In this document: one piece after another, positions 1 through 5,174 of the stretch | Numbering within the stretch: the stretch's first letter is position 1 | Layout: every line of letters begins with the position of its first letter | NCBI GenBank assembly: GCA_018814245.1 | Contig: JAHIZN010000146.1 | Span: forward strand, 1-5,359 | DNA: 5,359 nucleotides | Reading direction: 5' to 3' | From: a bacterium | GTDB lineage: Bacteria > UBA9089 > CG2-30-40-21 | Translations under genes and position numbers: made by a program | The notes under the pieces: generated by a model | Database searches by the model: none | The model's input: the letters and a program-made list of their open reading frames with translations, nothing else | Told to the model about the DNA's origin: nothing

Positions 1-44
1 GAGGTAGCACCTCTGGCAGAGAAAGAACCACAAAGGGTGTAAAT
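1..44 (-). repeat. Interspersed repeat, copy C (partial, runs off the left edge)
   Basis: Positions 17-44 are the reverse complement of 152-179 with 26 of 28 bases matching, including an unbroken 17-base core (28-44, CCACAAAGGGTGTAAAT). Read on the minus strand past the core, copy C continues CTCTG, six bases, GTGCTA. Copy A continues CTCTG, seven bases, GTGCTA. The similarity therefore goes beyond the inverted core, which points to a third, inverted copy of the repeat seen at 154-247 and 2279-2378 that is cut by the window edge. Positions 1-13 also form a small hairpin, GAGGT-AGC-ACCTC. No coding sequence is apparent. Confidence 0.55.
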
Positions 45-179
45 ATCGGTGGTGTCCTTAAAATCTCCCTATCTCTCTATCCCCCTATCCCCTCGCGAAA
101 CAGGAGTAATTGTAAATGAGAAAAGCCTGACAATGGCCAGAGTCTCTTATGATTTACACCCTTTGTGGCTCTTCCTCTG
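17..179. repeat. Inverted repeat pair, 28-bp arms about 107 bp apart
   Basis: The arms are 17-44 and 152-179. They match at 26 of 28 positions, differing only opposite positions 22 and 27. The enclosed stretch 45-151 is rich in pyrimidine runs on the + strand around 64-93 and shows no convincing gene. The arrangement may be two head-to-head copies of one interspersed repeat, or the termini of a short non-autonomous element. No flanking target duplication can be judged because the left flank is missing. No other gene-like feature was seen in 1-236. Confidence 0.6.
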
Positions 180-247
180 TATTTGCGTGCTATTGCTATG
201 CTTCTGTGGCTTAATGCAACAACCGCACAGATAATATTATTTCTTCA
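154..247 (-). repeat. Interspersed repeat, copy A, at the 3' end of yqeK
   Basis: This stretch aligns with 2279-2378. On the + strand both begin TTACACCC[T/C]TTGTGG, then diverge over about 38 bases. They rejoin at GGCTT[A/G]ATGCAA, CAACCGCACA, and ATTATTTC[T/C]TCA. Copy A lacks a short TTATCCA-like segment found in copy B. The repeat's end overlaps the last codons and stop of yqeK, so the C-terminal lysines lie inside it. The strand given is that of the upstream gene. A local stem, CTGTG (204-208) with CACAG (226-230), exists here but not in copy B. That argues against a conserved RNA fold and for a decayed mobile element. Confidence 0.65.
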
Positions 248-809
248 CCCCTTGAGCCAGCAAATCATTCCTTGCAAAAATCGAACGAGGATGAATAAGA
301 ACCTCTTGTTCAAGAAGATAGGCTATCTTTATGTTTATGGTCATCAATACCGCCAAATTCAGGTTATGAGGGGCAAGCTCTCTTATATCTTCTACCCTTA
401 AGTGTTTGCGGTGATATTCAGTATAATCTGAGATATAAATAATCTTATCTAATAAAGACATCCCATGATTACCCGTAGAATGAATCCGGATAGATTGAAG
501 AATATCCTCTTCCTTTACATTAAACCTTACCTCAGCCATAATCGCACTGAGTGGTGCATGCCATAATCCCGGCTCTTTTTGCTCTACCTCATCCAGCTCC
601 ACCTGATGTGTTGCAATTTGCTCCCGCATCTCATGGATTGAATATCCCCTGGCACAATCGTGCAACAGAGCAGCTAATTCTGCCTGTTCAGGAGATACCC
701 CGTGTCGTTTGCTTAAAGATACAGCCATTTCAGCTGTACTCAAGGAATGTTGAAACCTTTTTGTTCCCAGTATCTGTTGCAATTCCTTCTTAATATCTTC
801 TATATTCAT
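237..809 (-). CDS. yqeK: YqeK-type HD-domain hydrolase, probable symmetrical Ap4A hydrolase
   Basis: The 190-residue protein matches the HD-superfamily YqeK family, which cleaves diadenosine tetraphosphate symmetrically to two ADP in the cytoplasm, using a metal centre. Visible metal/catalytic residues are H21 (RFQHSLS), the HD pair H50-D51 (LLHDCARGYS), H84 (LWHAPLSA), H110 (IHSTGNHGM) and D128 (YISDYTE). These appear in the usual order and the length is normal for the family. The ATG overlaps the nadD stop as ATGA (806-809), implying translational coupling. nadD-yqeK adjacency is common in bacteria and is often followed by rsfS, but rsfS is not seen here: downstream is repeat DNA. The final residues and the stop TAA lie inside repeat copy A, so the C-terminus may have been altered by it. 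No clear terminator follows. Confidence 0.92.
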   Translation of the reverse strand: MNIEDIKKELQQILGTKRFQHSLSTAEMAVSLSKRHGVSPEQAELAALLHDCARGYSIHEMREQIATHQVELDEVEQKEPGLWHAPLSAIMAEVRFNVKEEDILQSIRIHSTGNHGMSLLDKIIYISDYTEYHRKHLRVEDIRELAPHNLNLAVLMTINIKIAYLLEQEVLIHPRSIFARNDLLAQGVKK

Positions 810-1390
810 TGATACAATCCATACTCATAAATATATTTTTCTACACATTCCGGTACAAGTCCGCAAATAGACTCATGATTAGACAGCCTTTTTCTAATCT
901 CTGAAGATGAAATATCCATACCTGTTATGTTGATAATATCAATTTTTTCTTCATATTTTTCTGGAATATTTAAGGAATATCCAGGTCTGCTTACCGCAAT
1001 AAATCTGCATAAGGATAAAAGCTCATCAATATCTTTCCATATATTTAGTTCTGCAATAGTATCTGTACCGGCAATAAAATATATACTTGTCCCTGATCCA
1101 TATTTTATTTTTATCTCTTGTATTGTATCCCTTGAGTATGATTTCCCTTTTCTTTCTATCTCTATTGGTGAAATCATAAAATCCGGATACTCTGCAACAG
1201 CCAGAGTGGTCATGGCATATCGGGACTCAGGAGAATCTTTGTCACCCGTCTCTTTATGAGGAGGTATAAAACAAGGGATAAAAACAACCTTTTCTAAGCA
1301 ACAAAACTGCCTTGCTGTCTCAGCAATCAAAAGATGCCCATTATGAATTGGGTTAAATGTCCCGCCTAAGATGCCTATTCTTGTTGCCAT
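806..1390 (-). CDS. nadD: Nicotinate-nucleotide adenylyltransferase
   Basis: This cytoplasmic enzyme joins nicotinate mononucleotide with ATP to give deamido-NAD, the penultimate step of NAD synthesis. The 194-residue product has the nucleotidyltransferase signature GTFNPIHNGH at 10-19 (the HxGH-type motif), PPHK at 43-46, GTDT at 108-111, SRPG at 134-137 and the C-terminal ISSSEIR motif at 160-166. It ends with the usual VP..V..YI...GLY tail. Length is typical. The ATG at 1390 has only a weak ribosome-binding site (GGTGA) but puts the signature at its normal distance from the N-terminus. It overlaps yqeK by four bases. Upstream lies hicB, 124 bp away. In many bacteria obgE is the near neighbour of nadD, so hicAB looks interposed. 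Confidence 0.96.
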   Translation of the reverse strand: MATRIGILGGTFNPIHNGHLLIAETARQFCCLEKVVFIPCFIPPHKETGDKDSPESRYAMTTLAVAEYPDFMISPIEIERKGKSYSRDTIQEIKIKYGSGTSIYFIAGTDTIAELNIWKDIDELLSLCRFIAVSRPGYSLNIPEKYEEKIDIINITGMDISSSEIRKRLSNHESICGLVPECVEKYIYEYGLYQ

Positions 1391-1459
1391 TTATCACCCA
1401 TTGGTAAGCATTCAGGTATCAAGCTCCGAATCTCGAAATCGCGGATTGCGAATTTGCAG

Positions 1460-1486
1460 AAATAGAACAGCTTCACAATTCTATTT
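1460..1486. terminator. AT-rich hairpin between hicB and nadD, possible weak terminator
   Basis: AAATAGAA (1460-1467) and TTCTATTT (1479-1486) form a perfect 8-bp stem around an 11-base loop. It lies about 30 bp past the hicB stop and 70 bp before the nadD start. The stem is AT-rich and the minus-strand transcript has no long U run after it, so termination would be inefficient. It may only mark the end of the inserted hicAB segment. An imperfect GC-containing inverted repeat also lies beside it around 1434-1456. Confidence 0.3.
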
Positions 1487-1514
1487 TGCCCCTGGATTTT
1501 GATGCTAACCGTTC

Positions 1515-1847
1515 TTAAACCCCAACTGCTCTTGCAGATTGAGATAATACCTCAACAACCCATGAATCTACACTTTTTCTATTCTTCTCAGCCGCAAAAA
1601 TTATTTTGCGATGTTCCTCTGGTGATAATCTGACAGTAAATCGTCCTGAAAATGGTTTTTCAGGTTCTTCGCCTCGCTCTGCACAAAAAGCCAAATAATC
1701 TTCAATGGAATCTTCAAATGACTTACGCAATTCCTCAACTGTTTTTCCTTGAAAAGTGATAACATCCCGAATGTTGTTTACCTCTCCATGAAAAATATCA
1801 GCTTCACTATCAAACTTAATCTGACCCAAATAACCTCTATATTCCAT
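1515..1847 (-). CDS. hicB: HicB-family antitoxin
   Basis: The 110-residue protein fits the HicB antitoxin family. The N-terminal part (about 1-65) is the degenerate RNase H-like fold that binds the toxin (EYRGYLGQIKFDSEADIFHGEV, with DYLAFCAERGEEPEKPF at its end). The C-terminal part (about 66-105) is a ribbon-helix-helix-like DNA-binding segment (SGRFTVRLSPEEHRKII..., then AAEKNRKSVDSWVVEVL). HicB neutralises HicA and represses its own operon. Its ATG overlaps the hicA stop by one base (TAATG at 1845-1849), the usual toxin-first hicAB arrangement with coupled translation. An AGGGG upstream inside hicA may serve as the ribosome-binding site. The pair looks intact. Confidence 0.93.
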   Translation of the reverse strand: MEYRGYLGQIKFDSEADIFHGEVNNIRDVITFQGKTVEELRKSFEDSIEDYLAFCAERGEEPEKPFSGRFTVRLSPEEHRKIIFAAEKNRKSVDSWVVEVLSQSARAVGV

Positions 1848-2101
1848 TATAACTCTACCCCTGATTCGGTTAAAAAACGACGCATGGAAATCACTGTTCC
1901 TTTATCTGTTTCCTTCCGGGGATGTGGACGATGAAACACAGCACGCACTCCCTTGAGGGCAATCCGTACTCGTGAACCTCGCCCTTCTTTAATTTCCGCT
2001 CCACATGCCACAAGCAAATTTTCAATATCAGTCCAAGGGATATTTGCACGAACTGGATCTGTGAAAATAGCTTGTAAGATTTTTCCATGCTTTGATTTCA
2101 T
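1847..2101 (-). CDS. hicA: HicA-family mRNA interferase toxin
   Basis: The 84-residue protein resembles the HicA subfamily that begins MKSKH and ends with a FHRPHP...ETDKG segment followed by a helix (SMRRFLTESGV). HicA toxins are small dsRBD-like ribonucleases that cut mRNA and are held inactive by HicB. The GS-x-H active-site motif of E. coli HicA is replaced here by G42-S43-R44-V45. The only histidines nearby are H57 and H60, which appears normal for this subfamily. Start choice: ATG at 2101 has AGGA six bases upstream and gives the expected N-terminus. A possible promoter upstream (TTGACG at 2160-2165, weak -10 TAACAG at 2138-2143, 16-bp spacing) falls in a terminal inverted repeat and is tentative. 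Confidence 0.9.
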   Translation of the reverse strand: MKSKHGKILQAIFTDPVRANIPWTDIENLLVACGAEIKEGRGSRVRIALKGVRAVFHRPHPRKETDKGTVISMRRFLTESGVEL

Positions 2102-2131
2102 AAAAATCCTGCAATTTGATTGTGCTTACTC

Positions 2132-2254
2132 GACAGGCTGTTACGGAACTGATAATCATCGTCAACACCATACCATATGTAGTGCCTGCTGGTGAGATTG
2201 TCACAACATACTGTATGTCTCTCGTGCCAAATTCCTATTCCGTAACAGGCTGTC
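2132..2254. mobile_element. MITE-like element with 17-bp terminal inverted repeats, upstream of hicA
   Basis: GACAGGCTGTTACGGAA (2132-2148) is the inverse of 2238-2254 with a single mismatch, giving a 123-bp unit. Inside it is a perfect short palindrome, ACATAC-T-GTATGT (2206-2218). The right end is followed directly by another, CTGTCA-AC-TGACAG (2250-2263). There is no significant open reading frame inside. This size and design suit a non-autonomous miniature inverted-repeat element, or a large operator/hairpin region for hicAB. No convincing flanking target duplication was seen. The left terminus is only about 30 bp from the hicA start, so the element could supply or disturb the toxin-antitoxin promoter. 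With repeat copy B it accounts for most of the gap 2102-2375. Confidence 0.5.
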
Positions 2255-2278
2255 AACTGACAGTTTACATCTTAAGGG

Positions 2279-2378
2279 TTACACCCCTTGTGGTTTTTTT
2301 TCTTCTCGCTGCAATAGCTGCTGACTAACGAGGCTTGATGCAATTATCCACAACCGCACAAATGGCATTATTTCCTCA
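2279..2378 (-). repeat. Interspersed repeat, copy B, at the 3' end of obgE
   Basis: This 100-bp copy aligns with copy A at 154-247 in the same orientation. Shared blocks are TTACACCC[T/C]TTGTGG, GGCTT[A/G]ATGCAA, CAACCGCACA and ATTATTTC[T/C]TCA, with a diverged middle. It begins exactly at the obgE stop codon (TGA, 2376-2378). A stem of TTGTGG (2288-2293) with CCACAA (2348-2353) and an inner CTCG/CGAG pair is possible here. Copy A lacks the partner bases, so no common fold is supported. An eight-T run at 2293-2301 follows a weak AAGGG/CCCTT hairpin on the + strand, but no + strand gene precedes it. Confidence 0.65.
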
Positions 2379-3389
2379 ATCTACTAATTTCACCGAGTTC
2401 TTAGAGGTTAATTCCTCTAAAACCTGTGCTACAGACCAGATAAGCTGCCTTACCCCTTTTCCGGTTATTGCTGAAATAGACAGTGGCTCAATGCCAATAT
2501 GGTTCATAGCTTCCTTTATATCTTTCAATTTCTCTTCTGTATCCGGCATGTCTATTTTATTAATGACCACTATTTGCAACTTTGTGGACAACTCAGGACT
2601 ATACAGCCTCATCTCTTTATTAAAGGCATGAAACTTTTCTAATGCCTCATCTGGTTCTAAAAGGTGAATTAATACCTTTGTTCGTTCAATATGTCGTAAG
2701 AATTTATCCCCCAATCCTGCACCAAGATGGGCATCAGGGATTATTCCAGGAATATCAGCTGCTACAAAAGATCTGAATTCATCTATTCTTACTACACCCA
2801 GATTAGGATAGAGTGTAGTAAAGGGATAGTCCCCAATCTTTGGACGAGCAGCAGAGAGTTTAGACAAAAGTGTTGATTTGCCTGCATTTGGGAATCCAAC
2901 AATCCCAACCTCTGCTAAGAGCATCAGCTCTAAAGACAGTTCCCTTTGCTCTCCCTTTTCTCCTTTTCCGGAAATTCTTGGGGTTTGCCTGACACTTGTT
3001 GCAAAACCAGCATTTCCCCTGCCGCCAAACCCACCGTAAGCAACGATTGCCTGTGTTTCATGAGCAATCAGATCCCCAAGTATCTTGCCTGTAATTGCAT
3101 CAACCAGCTTGGTGCCAAGAGGTACCTTGATAGTCAGATCCTTTCCTGCTTTTCCGGTTCTATTGTTTCCCTCTCCTGGTGCTCCGCTTTGTGCCCGATA
3201 ATGTCGTTTATTCTGGAGGTCTAAAAGGGTTAAAAGGTTTTCATCTGCCTCAATGACTACATTTCCACCATGTCCACCCTTGCCACCGTCCGGACCACCA
3301 TGAGGAACATACTTTTCCCTTCTAAAGCTAACGCACCCATTTCCGCCATTTCCTGCTTCTATGAAAATCTTTGCAGAATCAACAAACAT
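2376..3389 (-). CDS. obgE: Obg-family GTPase (CgtA/ObgE)
   Basis: This is the essential Obg GTPase, which binds the 50S subunit during assembly and responds to GTP/GDP and (p)ppGpp. The 337-residue product has the glycine-rich Obg fold at about 1-158 (MFVDSAKIFI, GGPDGGKGGHGG at 31-42, GGFGGRGNAGFATS). The G domain at about 159-330 contains G1 GFPNAGKST (165-173), the G2 TT pair (191-192), G3 DIPG (212-215) followed by LGAGLGDKFLRHIERT, G4 NKID (277-280) and G5 SAIT (306-309). The OCT domain found in Bacillus Obg is absent, as in many lineages. The ATG lies two bases after the rpmA stop and lacks a strong ribosome-binding site, so translation is probably coupled to rpmA. Its stop codon is the first triplet of repeat copy B. 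Confidence 0.97.
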   Translation of the reverse strand: MFVDSAKIFIEAGNGGNGCVSFRREKYVPHGGPDGGKGGHGGNVVIEADENLLTLLDLQNKRHYRAQSGAPGEGNNRTGKAGKDLTIKVPLGTKLVDAITGKILGDLIAHETQAIVAYGGFGGRGNAGFATSVRQTPRISGKGEKGEQRELSLELMLLAEVGIVGFPNAGKSTLLSKLSAARPKIGDYPFTTLYPNLGVVRIDEFRSFVAADIPGIIPDAHLGAGLGDKFLRHIERTKVLIHLLEPDEALEKFHAFNKEMRLYSPELSTKLQIVVINKIDMPDTEEKLKDIKEAMNHIGIEPLSISAITGKGVRQLIWSVAQVLEELTSKNSVKLVD

Positions 3390-3391
3390 AA

Positions 3392-3643
3392 TTAAACAGC
3401 CACAACTTGTATGATTCTTTTTCCCCGCAATGTACCAAATTGGACATATCCGGATATTCTGGCATAAAGGGTGTCATCACTACCTTTGCCAACATTTTTC
3501 CCAGGCAAAAAGACTGTCCCCCTCTGTCTGACAATAATTGATCCACCAGAGATCAATTGACCATCATGACTTTTTACTCCCAATCGTTGGGAATGACTGT
3601 CTCTGCCATTACGACTGCTTCCTAACCCTTTTTTATGTGCCAT
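3392..3643 (-). CDS. rpmA: 50S ribosomal protein L27
   Basis: The 83-residue bL27 protein begins MAHKKGLGSSRNGRDSHSQR and has the GQ.ISGGSIIVRQRGT and PG.NVGKG.DDTLYA blocks of the family. Its N-terminal tail reaches the peptidyl-transferase centre. The start is secure: an AGGGGG ribosome-binding site lies 8 bases upstream, and the frame is closed by a TGA nine codons before the ATG with no further start between. The protein therefore starts directly at the mature AHKKG end and has no room for the cleavable leader seen in Firmicutes L27. This matters because prp, whose known job is removing that leader, lies two genes upstream. It is followed after two bases by obgE. Confidence 0.98.
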   Translation of the reverse strand: MAHKKGLGSSRNGRDSHSQRLGVKSHDGQLISGGSIIVRQRGTVFLPGKNVGKGSDDTLYARISGYVQFGTLRGKRIIQVVAV

Positions 3644-3738
3644 AACATTTATCCCCCTAAAAATATTTCAACCTGCGTAATCATCACAGAGACACAGGGA
3701 ATGATTTTAATGCACTCACAAAGAACATATCCGGCTCT

Positions 3739-4128
3739 TTATCCTGCCTTATGTCCTGCAGAGGCATAAGAATTTCTCTTATGTTCGCTAACCTTATTTA
3801 CCATTGCCTCAATAATATCTGAGAGCAAATCTTCATCATCTCTTGTTTTGAGAGAAATATTATCCTTTTGAAGCATCTTTTTGGTTATATCTAAGGCAAG
3901 GTCTTTTTTATCCTTATTAGTCACTTGTGAAGATGAGGTAAGGAAGTATTGCTCAGATCCTCTCACACCTATTTCCGCAGCTTCTATGTACTTATCTGCA
4001 TAATCCTTTCCAAATCTTCTTTTTATCACAGATGCCAGATAGGAAATGGCTAAGGCTAAAAGAAAATTAAATATGGTGCCAATTACCAGCAAAACAATAA
4101 GCAAAGAAAGAAGATTATTCTCGTTCAT
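3739..4128 (-). CDS. Small one-TM protein resembling LLH-family phage holins
   Basis: The function is not established. The 129-residue product has one long hydrophobic N-terminal segment (about 6-33), then a basic stretch (KRRFGKDYADKY, about 36-47). A soluble helical part follows with AAEIGVRGSEQYF, KKDLALDITKKML and a terminal IIEAMV-containing helix. This order (N-terminal TM, alternating charged helices, a G/SEQ-like segment, a final I-E-A-x-V helix) recalls the LLH holin family. No prophage genes are nearby, so a lysis role is doubtful and a membrane-anchored accessory role is as likely. AAGGAG nine bases before the ATG is a good ribosome-binding site. It sits between prp and rpmA, 16 bp after prp, and just beyond a 28-bp palindrome. 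The tail is polar and rich in K, H, S and A. Confidence 0.7.
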   Translation of the reverse strand: MNENNLLSLLIVLLVIGTIFNFLLALAISYLASVIKRRFGKDYADKYIEAAEIGVRGSEQYFLTSSSQVTNKDKKDLALDITKKMLQKDNISLKTRDDEDLLSDIIEAMVNKVSEHKRNSYASAGHKAG

Positions 4129-4144
4129 TTCGGTTTACTCCTTA

Positions 4145-4531
4145 TTAGGGTAGAGACGCAAATTTTTGCGTCTCTACAGTCATTGCAATCCTTACATGTT
4201 CCTGATAATTTTCTTCTATCCTTTTTAATCCCAACAGCATTGTTTCTAATATAATCGAGGATTTATGGGTACCCTCTCCATTATCAGGTTGAAACAGAAC
4301 AGGATTAATTACAACATGCAACATCCCTTTATCCTTTTTCACATGTATCTGTTCCGGCAAATACCTTTTTAGTCCTTCAACAGCTGTTTGCACCACAGCA
4401 GACACTGCGGCACAAACAATATCTTTTCCTGCCAAAGAGACTACACCCTTGTCCCTATAATCAGCATGACCCGTTACCCAGAATTCAATAATTTCCTTGT
4501 TATCATCCCGAACAAGGGTAATAGTGATCAT
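4145..4531 (-). CDS. prp: Ribosomal-processing cysteine protease Prp (YsxB family)
   Basis: Prp is a small cysteine protease that in Firmicutes trims the N-terminal extension of L27. The 128-residue product has the family's catalytic histidine in TGHADY (H22) and catalytic cysteine in GKDIVCAAVSAVVQTA (C40), then the LGL/NYQEHVRI-type C-terminal helix. Two features are odd. The His-Cys distance is 18 residues, where about 12 is the spacing I recall for the family, because of extra residues around GVVSLA. The last ten residues (V119-P128) are encoded by an inserted palindrome. Without that tail the protein would have the usual length of roughly 110-120. Its ATG overlaps the rplU stop (ATGA, 4528-4531), showing tight coupling in the ribosomal operon. 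Confidence 0.9.
   Translation of the reverse strand: MITITLVRDDNKEIIEFWVTGHADYRDKGVVSLAGKDIVCAAVSAVVQTAVEGLKRYLPEQIHVKKDKGMLHVVINPVLFQPDNGEGTHKSSIILETMLLGLKRIEENYQEHVRIAMTVETQKFASLP
4150..4177. repeat. Perfect 28-bp palindrome forming the 3' end of prp
   Basis: GTAGAGACGCAAA (4150-4162), two bases TT, then TTTGCGTCTCTAC (4165-4177) form a perfect inverted repeat with 13-bp arms. It is read through by prp, which translates it as VETQKFASL plus the first base of the last proline codon, and the stop follows at once. In the transcript it would form a strong hairpin about 10 bases before the AAGGAG site of the downstream holin-like gene. There is no U run, so it is not a classical terminator. GTAGAGACGC palindromes are dispersed intergenic repeats in several environmental and cyanobacterial genomes (general knowledge, not searched). 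A decayed relative lies at 5322-5348. Confidence 0.85.
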
Positions 4532-4836
4532 GCCTGAAGTTCAGTAATCAATAATTGGGTATATGTTTGCCTGTGTCCAGTCTTTTTCCTGTCATGTTTT
4601 CTTCTCTTATGCTTGATAATAGTTATTTTTTCACCTTTTCCATGTGCCATAACACTACCCATTACCTTAGCATTTTTCACATTTTCCCCAACAAGGACTG
4701 AATCATTATCCTTTATCATGAGCACATGATCCAAAACAACCATATCTCCTGGCAAGGAATTAATCTTTTCTACCTTAATCCTTGACCCTTGTTCAACCTG
4801 ATACTGCTTTCCCCCTGTCTCTACAATAGCATACAT
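4528..4836 (-). CDS. rplU: 50S ribosomal protein L21
   Basis: The 102-residue bL21 protein shows MYAIVETGGKQYQVE at its N-terminus, a central GD.V.LD.VLMI segment and the basic C-terminal block KRRKHDRKKTGHRQTYT, which contacts 23S rRNA. I chose ATG 4836: it gives the canonical N-terminus and length and has AAGGAG eleven bases upstream. An alternative ATG at 4845 would add MVK but lies only two bases from that site, and the longer frame to 4884 adds sequence unrelated to L21. It overlaps prp by four bases. The 78-bp leader back to tRNA-Lys has no obvious terminator and no strong promoter, so transcription from the tRNA promoter may continue into this operon. Confidence 0.97.
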   Translation of the reverse strand: MYAIVETGGKQYQVEQGSRIKVEKINSLPGDMVVLDHVLMIKDNDSVLVGENVKNAKVMGSVMAHGKGEKITIIKHKRRKHDRKKTGHRQTYTQLLITELQA

Positions 4837-4914
4837 CTTGACCATATCTCCTTTTTGCTTGTATCTGCTTGTAATCCACATCACTTAAGTAGACGACAAT
4901 ATTATTTACTCTAT

Positions 4915-4990
<76 letters not shown>

Positions 4991-5010
4991 GACTAAAATA
5001 TATCTTAAAG

Positions 5011-5082
5011 TGCGCCTGAGAGGACTCGAACCTCCACACACGGATCCGGAGTCCGTTACTCTATCCATTGAGCTACAGGCGC
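5011..5082 (-). tRNA. tRNA-Arg (anticodon CCG), no encoded CCA
   Basis: The cloverleaf is intact: acceptor GCGCCTG/CAGGCGC, D arm GCTC/GAGT, anticodon stem ACGGA/TCCGT with loop CTCCGGA (anticodon CCG, reading CGG), a four-base variable loop, and T arm GGAGG/CCTCT around TTCGAGT. The discriminator A at 5011 is followed by CTTTA, so CCA must be added after transcription, unlike its two neighbours. It starts four bases after tRNA-Arg(UCG) ends. Confidence 0.95.
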
Positions 5083-5086
5083 ATTT

Positions 5087-5162
5087 TGGTGCGTCCGAGA
5101 GGATTCGAACCTCCAACCTGTGGATTCGAAGTCCATCGCTCTATCCATTGAGCTACGGACGC
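5087..5162 (-). tRNA. tRNA-Arg (anticodon UCG), 3' CCA encoded
   Basis: The acceptor GCGTCCG pairs with CGGACGC. The D arm is GCTC/GAGC, the anticodon loop CTTCGAA gives UCG (reading CGA), the variable loop AGGTT has five bases, and the T arm GGAGG/CCTCT encloses TTCGAAT. Discriminator A is followed by encoded CCA at 5087-5089. The 27-43 position is an A-C mismatch. This is the first gene of the tRNA cluster, starting about a dozen bases after the -10 box of the promoter at 5175-5203. Confidence 0.95.
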
Positions 5163-5174
5163 ATATTGTTATAT

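Noticed and set aside
154..247. IscB omega-RNA (HEARO) or ISL3-type IS end, suggested by GGCTCTTCC at 167-175
   Set aside because: Only the short GGCTCTTCC block is reminiscent. There is no iscB or transposase, copy B lacks this block, and the shared repeat begins before it, so the match is too short to support either.
49..401. Short plus-strand frames at the left edge
   Set aside because: They run through repeat DNA and antisense to yqeK, with no ribosome-binding site or recognisable motif.
1891..2088. 65-codon minus-strand frame overlapping hicA
   Set aside because: It is a shadow of hicA in another frame. hicA has the family motifs, the start context and the coupled hicB.
2274..2301. Plus-strand intrinsic terminator (AAGGG/CCCTT followed by eight T)
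   Set aside because: The stem is only five base pairs and separated from the T run by four bases, and no plus-strand gene lies upstream.
3644..3738. Promoter or repeat between the holin-like gene and rpmA (CACAGAGACACAGGG)
   Set aside because: No acceptable -35/-10 pair was found, and the CACAGAGACACAG stretch alone is too simple to call a repeat from a single copy.
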